Source: Saccoglossus kowalevskii (lineage: Eukaryota > Hemichordata > Enteropneusta > Harrimaniidae). From it: a stretch of DNA of 20,551 nucleotides. The translations under genes and the position numbers were made by a program. The DNA is taken from the NCBI RefSeq assembly GCF_000003605.2, contig NW_003157239.1, forward strand, positions 95,841 through 116,391, in the 5' to 3' direction. Within the stretch, counting starts at the first letter, position 1. Each line of letters begins with the position of its first letter. The notes beneath the pieces are model-generated. The model was not told the DNA's origin. It saw only the letters and a list, made by a program, of their open reading frames with translations, and searched no databases. Positions 1 to 9,574 of this stretch are shown here, piece after piece.

Positions 1-988
1 ATTGTACATTTTTGATATTTGATCACATAGTTTTTCAATATTCTAAAATAAATCAATAAAATTGGATTTATCAAGTTGATAAACTGCGGATGATGCTGGG
101 AAGATAAACTGATTCAATTCCTATGACAAAGAAGTATAAAGCTCGATTCAAGCAAACTCGCTTGCTTGTAGCTGCCAATTTATGATGCCATTATTTATAC
201 GTTAAATATCTAATTTGCATATCGCATTTTCAACAGTATGGACTGTATAACTATTTGATTAAGTGGAATGAATAATAATAGACATGCATTTTAGGGGGGT
301 TATACACATGTTGCCTAATTTTAGGTACCAATATAAATTTGTTAATTATCCAACATGCATATTATTTATCGCATTTCAAAGGTTTTGACTATATCTAAAG
401 AATTGGTAAATAGTGTTAGTGGGCATACTTATTTTTTGGTATGATAATTATTTAATTTTAATATTATTTATCATATTTGTAACAGCTTTGACTGAAAAAT
501 TCACTGAATAATTACTACACCTAATTGCATTTGTTACTGTCGCCGAGTCATTATCACATTGGGTAGTTAGACGTCGGAATCAACGCTAAGTATTTCAGCC
601 AACTCAGGGCCAAGTCGACGCTTGTGAGTGGCTCTAGACGTACAGGACTAATGAACCAAATAAACGCATTCGAATCTAGAAAAGTACTAAATATTTGCAA
701 ATTACTGCATGATTTGATTGATTGAGTGTTTCGAATATGTCGACTTTATTCGGTTTGTGTTTGTGATTTTTTTCGAAGTTGGGTTTTCTACAACTGCTTG
801 GAATCCAGATAATCTATAGCCGTGATGTCATCGGACTCAGGAGTGTCTGTCAAACTCACGCTTCGTGTTCGCTCGGGGGAGGGGGCTTCACCGTAAGCTG
901 ATCAACTACGATGATCAGGCGGAAAAATAAAACTTTCTGCACGCATTATATCCCCTAAAACATCAAATAAAACAAAAAAATTACTCAC
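1..988. other. Intron or intergenic sequence downstream of the membrane-protein exon
   Basis: AT-rich sequence in which I see no convincing exon on either strand. By the gene model at 989-2950 it begins as an intron on the minus strand: the donor at 987-988 reads GTGAGT, a near-perfect 5' splice site. The next exon, expected to encode the extracellular part, was not recognised here and probably lies beyond the left edge. A G-rich patch at about 870-887 is the only compositional irregularity. Confidence 0.5.
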
Positions 989-1277
989 CTAATGCATAAA
1001 CAAGAATTCCTGCTATTATTGCCACAATAACAAAAATGAGTATCACCGCAGTTACTATGGCAGCATTTCTTGTAGTGTGCGTCTTTTTTCGACCAAGGTT
1101 TCTACTCGGCTCAATTATGACGTCATTGGCATCAGTACCGTTTAACCCCGTGTTTGTTCCAATGGAAGGGTTCATTTCCACGTATTCATTTGTAGTAGTT
1201 GTTGGGTTATGATTCTTTTCTCCGGTAGTGGTGTTTCCGGTCATGTCAACATATCCAGGGTTATCAAAGTGTTCATT
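989..1277 (-). CDS. Type II single-pass membrane protein, exon with cytoplasmic tail and membrane anchor (partial gene)
   Basis: Internal exon of 96 codons plus one base (phase 1 end), framed by acceptor TTGCAG and donor G|GTGAGT. With the 8 residues of the upstream exon, numbering runs 1-104. A hydrophilic Thr/Asn-rich tail (1-79) is followed by a basic stretch (R71-K72-K73, R78) and a hydrophobic helix of about 25 residues (80-104). Positive charges before the helix predict N-in, C-out topology (type II). The tail has FDNPGY (12-17), which matches the FxNPxY internalisation signal known from LDL-receptor tails. It overlaps YVDM (17-20), and YVEM follows at 40-43; both fit the YxxM motif bound by PI3-kinase SH2 domains when phosphorylated. 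The extracellular part is beyond the left edge, so the family (lectin, TNF-like ligand, scavenger receptor) cannot be named. I infer a regulated, endocytosed cell-surface protein. The exon is likely real because its phase matches the start exon at 2905-2950. Confidence 0.68.
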
Positions 1278-2904
1278 CTGCAATTATTACAAGATAATAT
1301 ACCATGAGAATGGATTACATTGTGAAAAAGGTTACGTGATTCACCGAAATGACATCACGTTCGCCTGCATCCAACGATGTGGACTGATTTGGCCAACAAA
1401 TCTAGCATCGCCTAATTATAGGAATGTTTTGCAATGATGTACGCTACGTACTATTATTCGTTTGACAAAGCCAAAAAGCTTCGCACTTCAGCACACTAAT
1501 GGGAATACTGGAGATTTAAGAATGTATTTATAAACAAGCAGCTCTAAGTAATTGAAACAATTAATGCTTGCATTTCTAAATAACTGTATCGGTGTTTGTT
1601 TAATGAAAATCGTAGAGTCGTCAGTTCACTAGACGCCATCGTGAGTGTCCACAGCAATGTGTACCACTGTAAATGCAGTTAATAAAGTTTGTCTTGGCAG
1701 ACAATCCATGCGTGCAAAAAGTTAAGTCATGTATTACGAAATTACTAAACTATTCAAGTATGACACTAAACATATACGGTCGCTGATTCGTCTCGATGTT
1801 ATCGTTATCGCCCACACGAGATTCCAGCTTGACTACTTTTAAATTTGTTTGTGCAAATTCAAAATAATCGCAGTTGCGTTTGGCGGAATATTACTGAGCT
1901 GGTTGCCAATCAAACGCAATTCCTATTTTGGTAAACATCGTCATGTGGCGTGCGCAGAGTCGTTTCCTTTCCAAGGCCCTAGGTAAAGATTTTCTTTTGT
2001 TTTCAATGGCTACAATGAATTCAAATTCGAAGTCTACATAAACACATTCTACACTAGTCGCCGACAACAACATGTATGTATTTCTTCGGTATATTAGTAC
2101 ACAAATGCAACTTGACACGGCATTTGTCGGGTGGCCATCGCTGCGAATGGCGCCAGTGCAATTTTTCGCCCATCTCGAAATTCTGTTTTGCAACAATATC
2201 AATCCCCTTTGACAAAAGCTCTGCTTTGCTGAACACTTGTTCTGAAAATCTTAATGCAAACATCGACCCTAGTTTTCTCAAACCATGCATAGATGTGACG
2301 ATCTAGTCGAGCACTTCCCCAAAGTCAAGAACACCACGATGTTTCGTCCAAATCCCATTTATGTTTGCAACATGCCACAAAATCATCGACCGCTTTGACC
2401 ACATCCCCGTAGGGGTTCTAAGTTGACGAGCGTTTATTTTACACATTCTAATGCAAATACCAAAATTAGTAACTCAGTGTATCGTGTGAGTTCGAAGCAC
2501 GGACTAAAACAATTACAAAGTTGAATTTAACCGCTATATTCCAAATATGCTATATTAAATTACTTCAGTTCTATGCCACGAGTGACGTGAGCGGTCAAAT
2601 GCGATTGGTTACAGGGTCGGTGCAAAGGTCATATGAATATTAAAACTAAATGGGTGGAAATACAAATCCTAGATGATTCAAGCTGGAGTGTGGGTGACGG
2701 TAATAATACCGCGACGAATGGTCTGAGGTAATTCATAGGCCGAATTCTTGGAATCTATGCAACCAGCAGTAAGATATACTAAATACATAAATAGATACAC
2801 CGATAAAATATGTTGGTGTAGCTTTTTTAAAAATTCGCTGTCATATAGTAAAACAACACGCACAGTGTAATCATGTAATGCTTATAATAAAAAATGCTTC
2901 TTAC
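1278..2904 (-). other. Intron of the membrane-protein gene
   Basis: Inferred 1627-bp intron between the two exons above (GTAAGA at the 5' end, TTGCAG at the 3' end). Around 2580-2640 the minus strand has a CCAAT motif (inside AACCAATC) and a CRE-like TCACGTCAC within about 30 bases of each other, a promoter-like pairing that may be chance. Overlapping open frames on both strands at 1891-2306 show no family I recognise, and none is annotated. Confidence 0.5.
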
Positions 2905-2950
2905 CATCGTTTCAGGATTTTCGGACATCGAGAGAAATCTGTGTGACTGC
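2905..2950 (-). CDS. Start exon of the type II membrane protein (22-nt 5'UTR plus MSENPETM)
   Basis: A 46-nt exon on the minus strand. A strong acceptor (pyrimidine-rich TTTCATTTTTAG) precedes 22 untranslated bases. ATG at 2928 then opens eight codons, MSENPETM, ending in phase 0 at a good donor (ATG|GTAAGA). The exon at 1277 continues in phase 0 as NEHFDNPGY, so the join is in frame and supplies the start that the larger exon lacks. The acceptor implies an upstream, wholly untranslated first exon; 4318 is a candidate donor for it. An alternative is that transcription starts just upstream of 2950 and the acceptor is fortuitous. Confidence 0.55.
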
Positions 2951-3384
2951 CTAAAAATGAAAATAAGAAACCTTGATCAGATCAATATGCACACGTACAT
3001 AGAGAGTTGTTATCCTCACTGTAGTTTTAACGCCTAGCTGTACGTGTTACTGACCTGTCACAGAGTAAAGTAGACTATTTGTGGGTTGTGTTACATTTCA
3101 ACTCGTTATATGTGACGTTGTCCCTTTTTTTTAAAGAGTGGATATTGTCTGCCATAGAGGGCGCTTTGTGAGAGGTACGGTGTGTTTTATTTAGCAGAGT
3201 TTTAGGTTATGTCGATCTCAGTTGCATATCCATTGGAAAACAAATTCGACAGTTTTCAAATTAAAATGAATAAATTTTAAACATAAACCGCGGTGTGGAA
3301 AACATTTTGGGCGTTGACGGGTTATAAGTTATCAATGAATACAAACATTTCGTCAAAAACACTGGCCTTATTGTACTCGCGAAA

Positions 3385-3411
3385 ATGGCCTTCGCCCAAA
3401 CTCAAAATAGC
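3385..3411 (+). CDS. Candidate first coding exon (MAFAQTQNS), tentative
   Basis: ATG in a favourable context (A at -3, G at +4) opens nine codons, MAFAQTQNS, ending in phase 0 exactly at GTAAGT, a consensus donor. The next segment with strong splice sites on this strand (3712-3757) has only one open frame, and it is the frame this exon predicts. I recognise no family. The segment lies head-to-head with the minus-strand gene starting at 2950, so the 435 bases between could be a shared promoter. Short ATG-to-donor stretches arise by chance, so confidence is low. Confidence 0.22.
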
Positions 3412-3711
3412 GTAAGTTCATCGCCTGGAGTGGTACATACTTTTGCAATCGAAAAATGTAATCAGCTGCCCTAGTTTTATGTCCATGAAACGGCATGTAT
3501 ACATAGACAGTATCTGCATCGTAGGGTGCCCAGACTCGCTCAATTTACGCAACCTAGCATGTATTGATGATGTGCTGTAATACGGACACTTGAATAACTA
3601 ATCGGACACCAATTTTGCTCGATAACTACTATGACCAAGACTCAACATACAAAACTAGTACAACACATATACGAGTCACTCTATGACGATCACTGTGCTA
3701 ATTAATTTCAG

Positions 3712-3757
3712 GCATATGGGGATGCCTATCTGAGTGAATGTGAACACATACAAGCAG
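3712..3757 (+). CDS. Candidate small internal exon, tentative
   Basis: A 46-nt segment after a strong acceptor (TTAATTTCAG) and before a moderate donor (GCAG|GTTGGT). Only the phase-0 frame is open (AYGDAYLSECEHIQA plus one base), which fits the candidate exon at 3385-3411. What follows is unclear. A 47-nt segment at 3929-3975 has a good acceptor (TTTCTTAG) and donor (ATG|GTGAGT) but runs into a stop in the required phase. An acceptor near 4228 would give about 38 open codons in the right phase and then a stop. Confidence 0.2.
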
Positions 3758-4317
3758 GTTGGTAGCAACGAAATAACATCCGCATATCTCGATGTGATAT
3801 TCTATATCACGGACATTTCTATACATCTGTTTACATGTCCGGAATCGCCATGTCTTGCTGTTACAACTCGTTGAACGTCAGTGAATATCAGTTACTTTAA
3901 TTTAATTGTTATAGTGAACATTTCTTAGAAATTTGGCCAAACTACGCCCTACGCCCGATTTAAAGTACTAGTATGGTGAGTATTGTAGGTTTACACAAAC
4001 TTAAAAATCTTAAAGTATGACTCTTAAGATTTCCATCATTAAAAATGGCTGCCAGCGTGATGTATATCACTATAGTAACAAACTCGCTTACATGGGTTTT
4101 TTTACCTGTTTGAATAAGGGCCTAATTTAACTTATCACTTAGTTTAACTTTAATTATCCTAACTTATCAATGTAGTTCCAAGTACAAATTCACATTTTTT
4201 TATCTGTTTTCGACGTTGACGAATCAGCCCAAACAGCACGTTGCGATTCTGGTCTAAAACTTTCGTATGATGACAATTCTACGCTAAATACATTTGAAAG
4301 AAGAACATGTTACTCAC

Positions 4318-4400
4318 CGTTTTGCGATGTTAATAAAACCCGTGTCGTAAACACAATATAATAGGTATGCTAAGCGTGTGAAGTTGAGATTGCAATGAGA
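4318..4400 (-). other. Candidate untranslated first exon of the membrane-protein gene (3' end defined, 5' end arbitrary)
   Basis: The only firm evidence is a near-consensus donor on the minus strand (ACG|GTGAGTAAC, exon end at 4318). The start exon at 2905-2950 begins with an acceptor and so needs an upstream donor of this kind. There is no coding potential to check it. The 5' limit given is a placeholder; a C/EBP-like ATTGCAAT lies at about 4391-4398. This reading competes with a plus-strand reading of the same bases. Confidence 0.2.
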
Positions 4401-5869
4401 ACGCTACATGTATAACAGTTCGATCAGACAGCTAAACTCGTTCAGCATTACTGAACGACAACTGATTTTAACACGCTGACTTGAGCTACACGAGATAGCT
4501 CACGCGTACCCGTGTGCGTGGAGTGAATATTTTAAATGAATAAAAACTAATATTTGGTAACTTGATCAGCGGGGTATTTACAAAATAGCACATAGTAACG
4601 GATGCTCGCCTCCATGCCCAGTTTGGCAGAAATCTACAGCATGCGTTATACTCTTCAACGTGGGGGACCTTTGGCTTTACGTTCAATGACCCCCAAGACC
4701 TATTGATATCTGAGAACACGTAGGAAAGAACATTACTTGTACCGAAGAAAGTTATGATGTTCTGTCAGTGTGATTTGTTTTCCTTTTACGGGATTGTATG
4801 CCAGTTTTCTCAGAGAGTTCCAACATCTTCCGTTAGACTTCATGAGACTACATATATTCTCCCTGTACTTTGTTAGCAGCTTACGTACGTTTGAGCTTAC
4901 ATTTCATCTCATAGTTAATCATTTTACAAGACCTTGGTGTGAGAGATAGTACGTCATGGGGTCTAACACATAATCTGCATATTACTTCGGTTGCACAACA
5001 ACATTCGTCAAGAGGTGGCAGTAATTCAATAGGCGTTTATGCCCTCCATTCGATGACTACGCGGAATTCATTTTCAAGGATGACGTTTTCTATACTCTAT
5101 TTGTATATGCTTTGCTCATGGCAACACTTTGTACTTGTTACGCAATACTTTATACATATATATATATATCCTAAAAGCTGTTAAACATCATACCAATTTA
5201 GAACCCGATACGATTTGAACCGGCCTGGCCACGTGGTTCATGTTTAAACACAGCTGCGTCAAATTTATGAAAAATTGTTTACAAACCTGAGCTATCAATA
5301 TGTGTTCACTTATACCCTAAGTCGTCTGTATTTTCAATCAGGCGTGTTCTGAAGACACATTTTAACAGTAGGAGCGAATCGTTATAGTTCACATTAACAT
5401 TGAAACGATCGCGATAACCTTTCGTTTATGGGTGGGGCTGACATCAGAGATTTCGTCTTGAAAAGATGGGTATTATAATTGTATTGCGAATCACTACATT
5501 TAACTGTAAAGTGTACTTTACTGATATTTTATTGTTATCATCATCTATTGACATGAATGATTGTGATGTTTCTAGACTAACTACTAATACTGACCTCAGT
5601 CTATCAGTACTAGTAACTATTAACTGTACACACGTCATATGTCCTGATATGTCTACCAAGGTCGTGACGGATCACGTGAATTACACTTATCACGCAATAG
5701 TCTTGCAAATACAGATCCTTTCTTCTGAGAAAAATGTTTTCCAGTTACTCATCCCCGCTGGTGGTTTATCGAAAAACTCTCCCTATAGGATTCTGAAAAT
5801 GCATTAAATAGTAGAGTGTATGTGTATATCTTATCTTCTACTCGTATTTTTTTTTCATTAGTGGCACGG

Positions 5870-6510
5870 AAGTGCAAGTCCAAACTCGTGAAGTGAGGAG
5901 AGTTCCTGTTTGCACTAAGGAAGTTCTATTTGAGGCAAGGGAGTTTCATCATTTCAGGGTGAATTCCAATGGACTTAATTTTAGGGGGTCTTGTTTAGGA
6001 GATGCTTATCTTGGAAGGAGTGAAAGGTCATGTTTAATCAAATCAAATAAACTCGTGGAAGGAAGGAGTTCATGTCTATGGTGACAGCGAAGGGGTAAAT
6101 GTCTATGGCACGGATTGCTGTTATGAGAAGGGAGTTCAGCTCTAACCATCGTGGCAGAAGAGTAGTACAAATCTAAGCTATGGTATCTCGTTGGCAGGAA
6201 AAAAGTAAAGTTGTTGCCTATTGCTATTGTGAGAAGACAGAATACAAGTCTAATCCAAGGTTGTGTGACGGGGAAGTTGTAATTGAAAACAGAAGTTAAG
6301 TCAGCTTTCTTTGATGGGATGGAGTTTTCTGAAGTACATTCTTATCTCAGGGTTTTGTTGGTGATGGAATTGAAGTGTGAATGAGGGTGTTGTTTTGGGG
6401 AGGGGTGGCATTCGTTATATTTTAAGGGTTTCAATGGTAGGAGGAGTGAAACTCAAAAACGGGATTCACAAGTGAGATGGTGGAGAGATTAAGTCTAATC
6501 CATCATGATT
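5870..6510 (+). repeat. Decayed minisatellite, about 35-bp period, purine-rich on the plus strand
   Basis: Loosely periodic sequence. Variants of GAAGGGAGTTCA, followed by GTCTAA or TCTATGG and then a GGTGACAG/GTGGCAG-like segment, recur through the block: examples are near 6058, 6126, 6231 and 6480, with weaker ones at 5880-5990. Copies differ from each other by many substitutions and indels, which implies an old array no longer homogenised. The purine bias of the plus strand ends shortly before a pyrimidine tract at 6682-6722. No open frame of note runs through it. Confidence 0.55.
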
Positions 6511-6681
6511 TTATTATTACGACCTCCCGTGTTTCAGAGAGGAATTCACTTAAATATGAAACATAGTGACATAATTAAAACACATGTTGTAAATTACGAT
6601 AGGGTTACTTGTGATAAATAGGTCAGGAAATTATGAACGTTGGCTTAGTGTCAATACTTTCACCACATGCTGCAAATCCCA

Positions 6682-6722
6682 TCTCCCTCCCCTCCCTTCC
6701 TCCTTCCCTCCCTCTCTCTCCA
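6682..6722 (+). repeat. C/T-only low-complexity tract
   Basis: About 40 bases that are almost purely pyrimidine on the plus strand (TCCCTCCCCTCCC, then TTCC and CTCT runs). Such tracts can adopt triplex structure in supercoiled DNA. It gives rise to spurious open frames on both strands rich in Ser/Pro or Gly/Arg/Glu; none is annotated. Confidence 0.8.
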
Positions 6723-8567
6723 ACTGCTGTCACATCAGGATGCTGACAGGACTGACCAGGGTGTATCATGAACAAGTTTACCACAACTATTAACATCCTG
6801 CCTTTCATACCAGGATTACTCGGCCATTAATCGTAATGTTCAGCCACTAATCTGTTTGACGTGCGCGAAACAAACACGTATTGAATATCACAAGTGTGTA
6901 CGTCTTAACACCAAAACAGGATGCATACTCACGCTCATATATTATATGCGGTCCAATAATTCTCCGCTAGTTAAATGACGTCGCAGGTGTTGTTGCTTAC
7001 ATTGCGACGAACTGGAAGCCGTATATCCCGTATCATGTTTTCACTCGCTCCCGGTTATGGGCTCTGTTAGCAGAGGTGTTGAACCTCTGTACAAAGATGC
7101 AGTTTACACCTACAGTAACTTTCAAAAAGTTTTTCTGGCGCCTGTTACACTGCTCATTTCTAGAGATACACTAGGTGAACATCAGAAGTTTATAATTGAA
7201 TAAACTTTGCATTGAAAGATTTATGATGCTCTGTGTGGATGCCTTGCATTTATTTTGATTTCTGAACATAAGAGACGAACTTTAATTGTAAAGAAGCATC
7301 AATTTTCCCATTTGAAAAACAGAGTGCAGTAATACTTTTCAATCGTTACGTTGGAAACTTGTGAAAAACAGCCACTATAATTAAATGTTGTCGTTAACTT
7401 CTATTCCTGGTGTTAACTCCATAATCTCCACATCTATCGCTCTGTACGCTTAAGAAACAATGAGTACCGTTATTTTATGAATAATGTAAAATACCATTGC
7501 AATGAACAACGGGTCACCAACAAAGTTGTGAAAATTGGGTTGCAACTCGCACGCATTTCTATAAAAAAAATCAATCAGATAAGATATGCCACTACCCGCC
7601 ATCATGAAATATTTCGGGTAACTTCGAGACATTATCCAACAGATTACAAATAATGTGTGTGTCTGTCTAATTTGACAACGGACGCCAGATGTAGCGAACG
7701 TTTAATGTTGCCCTGACGACGCTGTACCGTAATAACAGTTTGCCATTCAAGCGAACCGTCATAGTAAACATTTTTACATTCAATTACTTGCCAGTGGTCG
7801 GAGGTCAAAAAGTCAATAATGTACAATTATCAGAAAGTCTCTGTGTTTATTGTCTTATAATAACGCACATCTAATTGTGTTTATCGTGTTTACAAGCTAT
7901 ACGCGATTACTCGGAAAGAAACGTGGCATCCTGGACATGGAAATCAGTAAATTGCATACGCTACGAGCAGACGATAACCAAACATCATTTTACTTTTGCA
8001 ATTTAAACAACGAAACGTGACGTCACCAGACATATCACGTTTGTAATTACCTTGTATTTGTAGTTTTATGTTAAAGTCTTCAAGGCTTCGAGATGCCCAA
8101 CCCAAAGTGCAAAGTGGGTCGTCTAGACATAAATAATGTTGCTTACATTGCGCCCTCCGCGGCGAAACGCCTTTTTCAGTCAGTTGATGAACGAATAGAC
8201 ATTTCTATTACGTTTGATTTTCAATAAAATTCACAGGTTTGATGCAAATGATTTGGAACAACAATGGAAGATATACCCATCACTTCCTCATGGCAGAAAA
8301 AAAATGCGTGTTCGACAGACATTTTGGGGGGGGGGAGGTCAAGTTAACAGAATCTTCCTTCAACACTAAACATCGCCAACCAGATCTACTGAATGCATTG
8401 GGAACCCGGATGTAATCTACACACACCAATCCCCCAAAAGAATACATCGGTTTCAAGCACATGCACAGTCTTACTCGCCATTGAAAAAGAAAAATATTAA
8501 ATTGTAATGTTTTAGTAAATATAAAATTAATAAATTGGTGAATATTTTCAAACCAAAATTCATATAA
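6723..8567. other. Unassigned AT-rich stretch
   Basis: No gene recognised. A 16-base sequence, TGTTGCTTACATTGCG, occurs at 6991-7006 and again at 8137-8152 in different surroundings. A homopolymeric G run lies at about 8326-8336. A 60-codon open frame on the minus strand at 7644-7826 has no recognisable domain and no clear splice sites. Confidence 0.4.
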
Positions 8568-8569
8568 TA

Positions 8570-8760
8570 CTGTAGAAAACTTTATTTTCGCTATTTTCGC
8601 TGAAAGGAGGATTCCGTGAAAATAAAATCCAGCGAATATACTTTTTTTCCTATATTTCACATTACACTCATCAAAAATCAGTGAAAATAAATTCCATACA
8701 AATCGCCCAAAAAGCCTTTTCAGCAAAAATTAATTCCAGCGAAAATAAAGTATTCCACAG
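8570..8760. mobile_element. MITE with about 26-bp terminal inverted repeats and TA target duplication
   Basis: A 191-bp element. The left end begins CTGTAGAAAACTTTATTTTC, and the right end, read in reverse complement, begins CTGTGGAATACTTTATTTTC; both go on to CGCT with about three mismatches. A TA dinucleotide flanks each side (8568-8569 and 8761-8762), as expected for Tc1/mariner-type insertion. The interior is AT-rich with further AAAATAAA and CAGCGAA motifs in both orientations and no transposase frame, so it is non-autonomous. It accounts for much of a 148-codon open frame on the minus strand, which I do not regard as a gene. Confidence 0.75.
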
Positions 8761-8762
8761 TA

Positions 8763-9170
8763 TACGGAATCACAACTACAAATCAATAATGAACAGGTGT
8801 CGTTTATACTGTATTTTCGTGTGAGACAAACAAATATTACAAGAAACATTTATCGAATGCAGTTCGCAGAAACATATCCGGAAAAGATTATATTTTGTGA
8901 ATTCGCACGCTGTGACTGTGAGTCACGGTATCCGTTCATCTCGGGGATATCGTCAAATGTGACAAATACGATTCAGTTGACTACTCATTATGTTACTTGT
9001 CATGCTGAGTATAGCGTATTCGTGTTTTGCCAGGCACAAGCGAAAACTGTACGGTGAGGCAACTTCCTAGACTGCTAGTCACGACTCCATCTTTTATCAT
9101 GTTGCTCAAAAAGTTGAGTCCAGGACAATGCACTCTGATTGAAATGCGTGCGTATTGTTATAGGCATTCT
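8763..9170. other. Intergenic sequence downstream of the homeobox gene
   Basis: Between the MITE and the presumed 3' end of the homeobox transcript. It includes a plus-strand 86-codon open frame (8797-9057) without any domain I recognise and no splice or start context to favour it. Nothing else is seen. Confidence 0.4.
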
Positions 9171-9191
9171 AAGTGTGTAATACTTCAATAG

Positions 9192-9197
9192 TTTATT
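9192..9197 (-). terminator. Polyadenylation signal AATAAA of the homeobox gene
   Basis: TTTATT on the plus strand reads AATAAA on the minus strand, 63 bases beyond the homeobox stop codon at 9260-9262. Cleavage would be expected roughly 10-30 bases further on, giving a 3'UTR of about 100 bases. Position and orientation fit the gene model well. Confidence 0.7.
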
Positions 9198-9259
9198 TTT
9201 ACTCAGACCTAACTCGGAGTTCGGCTCGCTTTCATTCGCATTGTAAACATATATTGCCT

Positions 9260-9574
9260 TCATTTACTTCTACCATGTGACTTGAGCTCTCCGAAGTATT
9301 TAAATGTGGGTAATTGGTATTTATCACCGAGTTCGTTTGTATTACTAGGTACGACTGACAAGCCGAAACTATCTGGGATACTAGAGACCACTGGTTCAAT
9401 AAGTTCCAACCGAACATCACTAGTTTCATTTATAGTGCACCCGTTTTGGATATCTAAGTTACTGGTACAAGATTGACAGTTAATTTGGCGGTGATGCGCA
9501 AGTCTGTTGCGCACGTCAGTATCACGTGGTCTCGCATTCTTTTTGAATCTGCAGCGTCTATTCTGAAACCAAAC
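9260..9574 (-). CDS. Homeobox gene, coding exon 3 (recognition helix and C-terminus)
   Basis: 315 nt, 104 codons plus stop. It opens with VWFQNRRCRFKK, the DNA-recognition helix, then a basic NARPRD, and continues with about 90 residues of low-complexity C-terminus without a recognised motif. The acceptor is TTTCCAG. The stop is followed by AATAAA within 70 bases, which supports this as the last exon. Confidence 0.93.
   Translation of the reverse strand, partial: VWFQNRRCRFKKNARPRDTDVRNRLAHHRQINCQSCTSNLDIQNGCTINETSDVRLELIEPVVSSIPDSFGLSVVPSNTNELGDKYQLPTFKYFGELKSHGRSK

Larger units (their letters stand above)
2951..5860. other. Non-coding or unassigned stretch
   Basis: No recognised gene. Two things are worth recording. 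A minus-strand donor-like site at 4318|4317 (ACG|GTGAGTAAC) could end the untranslated first exon of the membrane-protein gene. A set of plus-strand exon-like segments (3385-3411, 3712-3757) is listed separately at low confidence. The block also has a short TA-rich microsatellite at about 5151-5169. The open frames at 4486-5807 on both strands have no recognisable domain and no convincing splice context. Confidence 0.4.

Noticed and set aside
1943-1982. Plus-strand MWRAQSRFLSKALG before AG|GTAAAG, resembling a mitochondrial presequence exon
   Set aside because: Only 13 codons, inside an intron of the opposite-strand gene, and no matching downstream exon was found. Left as a curiosity.
2054-2306. 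Open frames on both strands; the plus frame has Cys/His spacing suggestive of a zinc finger
   Set aside because: The Cys/His pattern does not fit C2H2 spacing, the frames oppose each other, and no splice sites bound them well.
5200-5235. tRNA-like B-box (GGTTCAAATC on the minus strand)
   Set aside because: No A-box at the right spacing and no cloverleaf could be drawn.
5466-5807. 113-codon plus-strand open frame
   Set aside because: No recognised motif; a minus-strand frame is open over the same bases, as expected of chance in low-stop sequence.
7644-7826. 60-codon minus-strand frame as a possible exon
   Set aside because: No convincing acceptor or donor at either end and no recognisable family.
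8280-8726. 148-codon minus-strand open frame
   Set aside because: Mostly overlaps a MITE and AT-rich flank; Phe/Lys-rich composition reflects AAAATAAA repeats, and no domain is recognisable.
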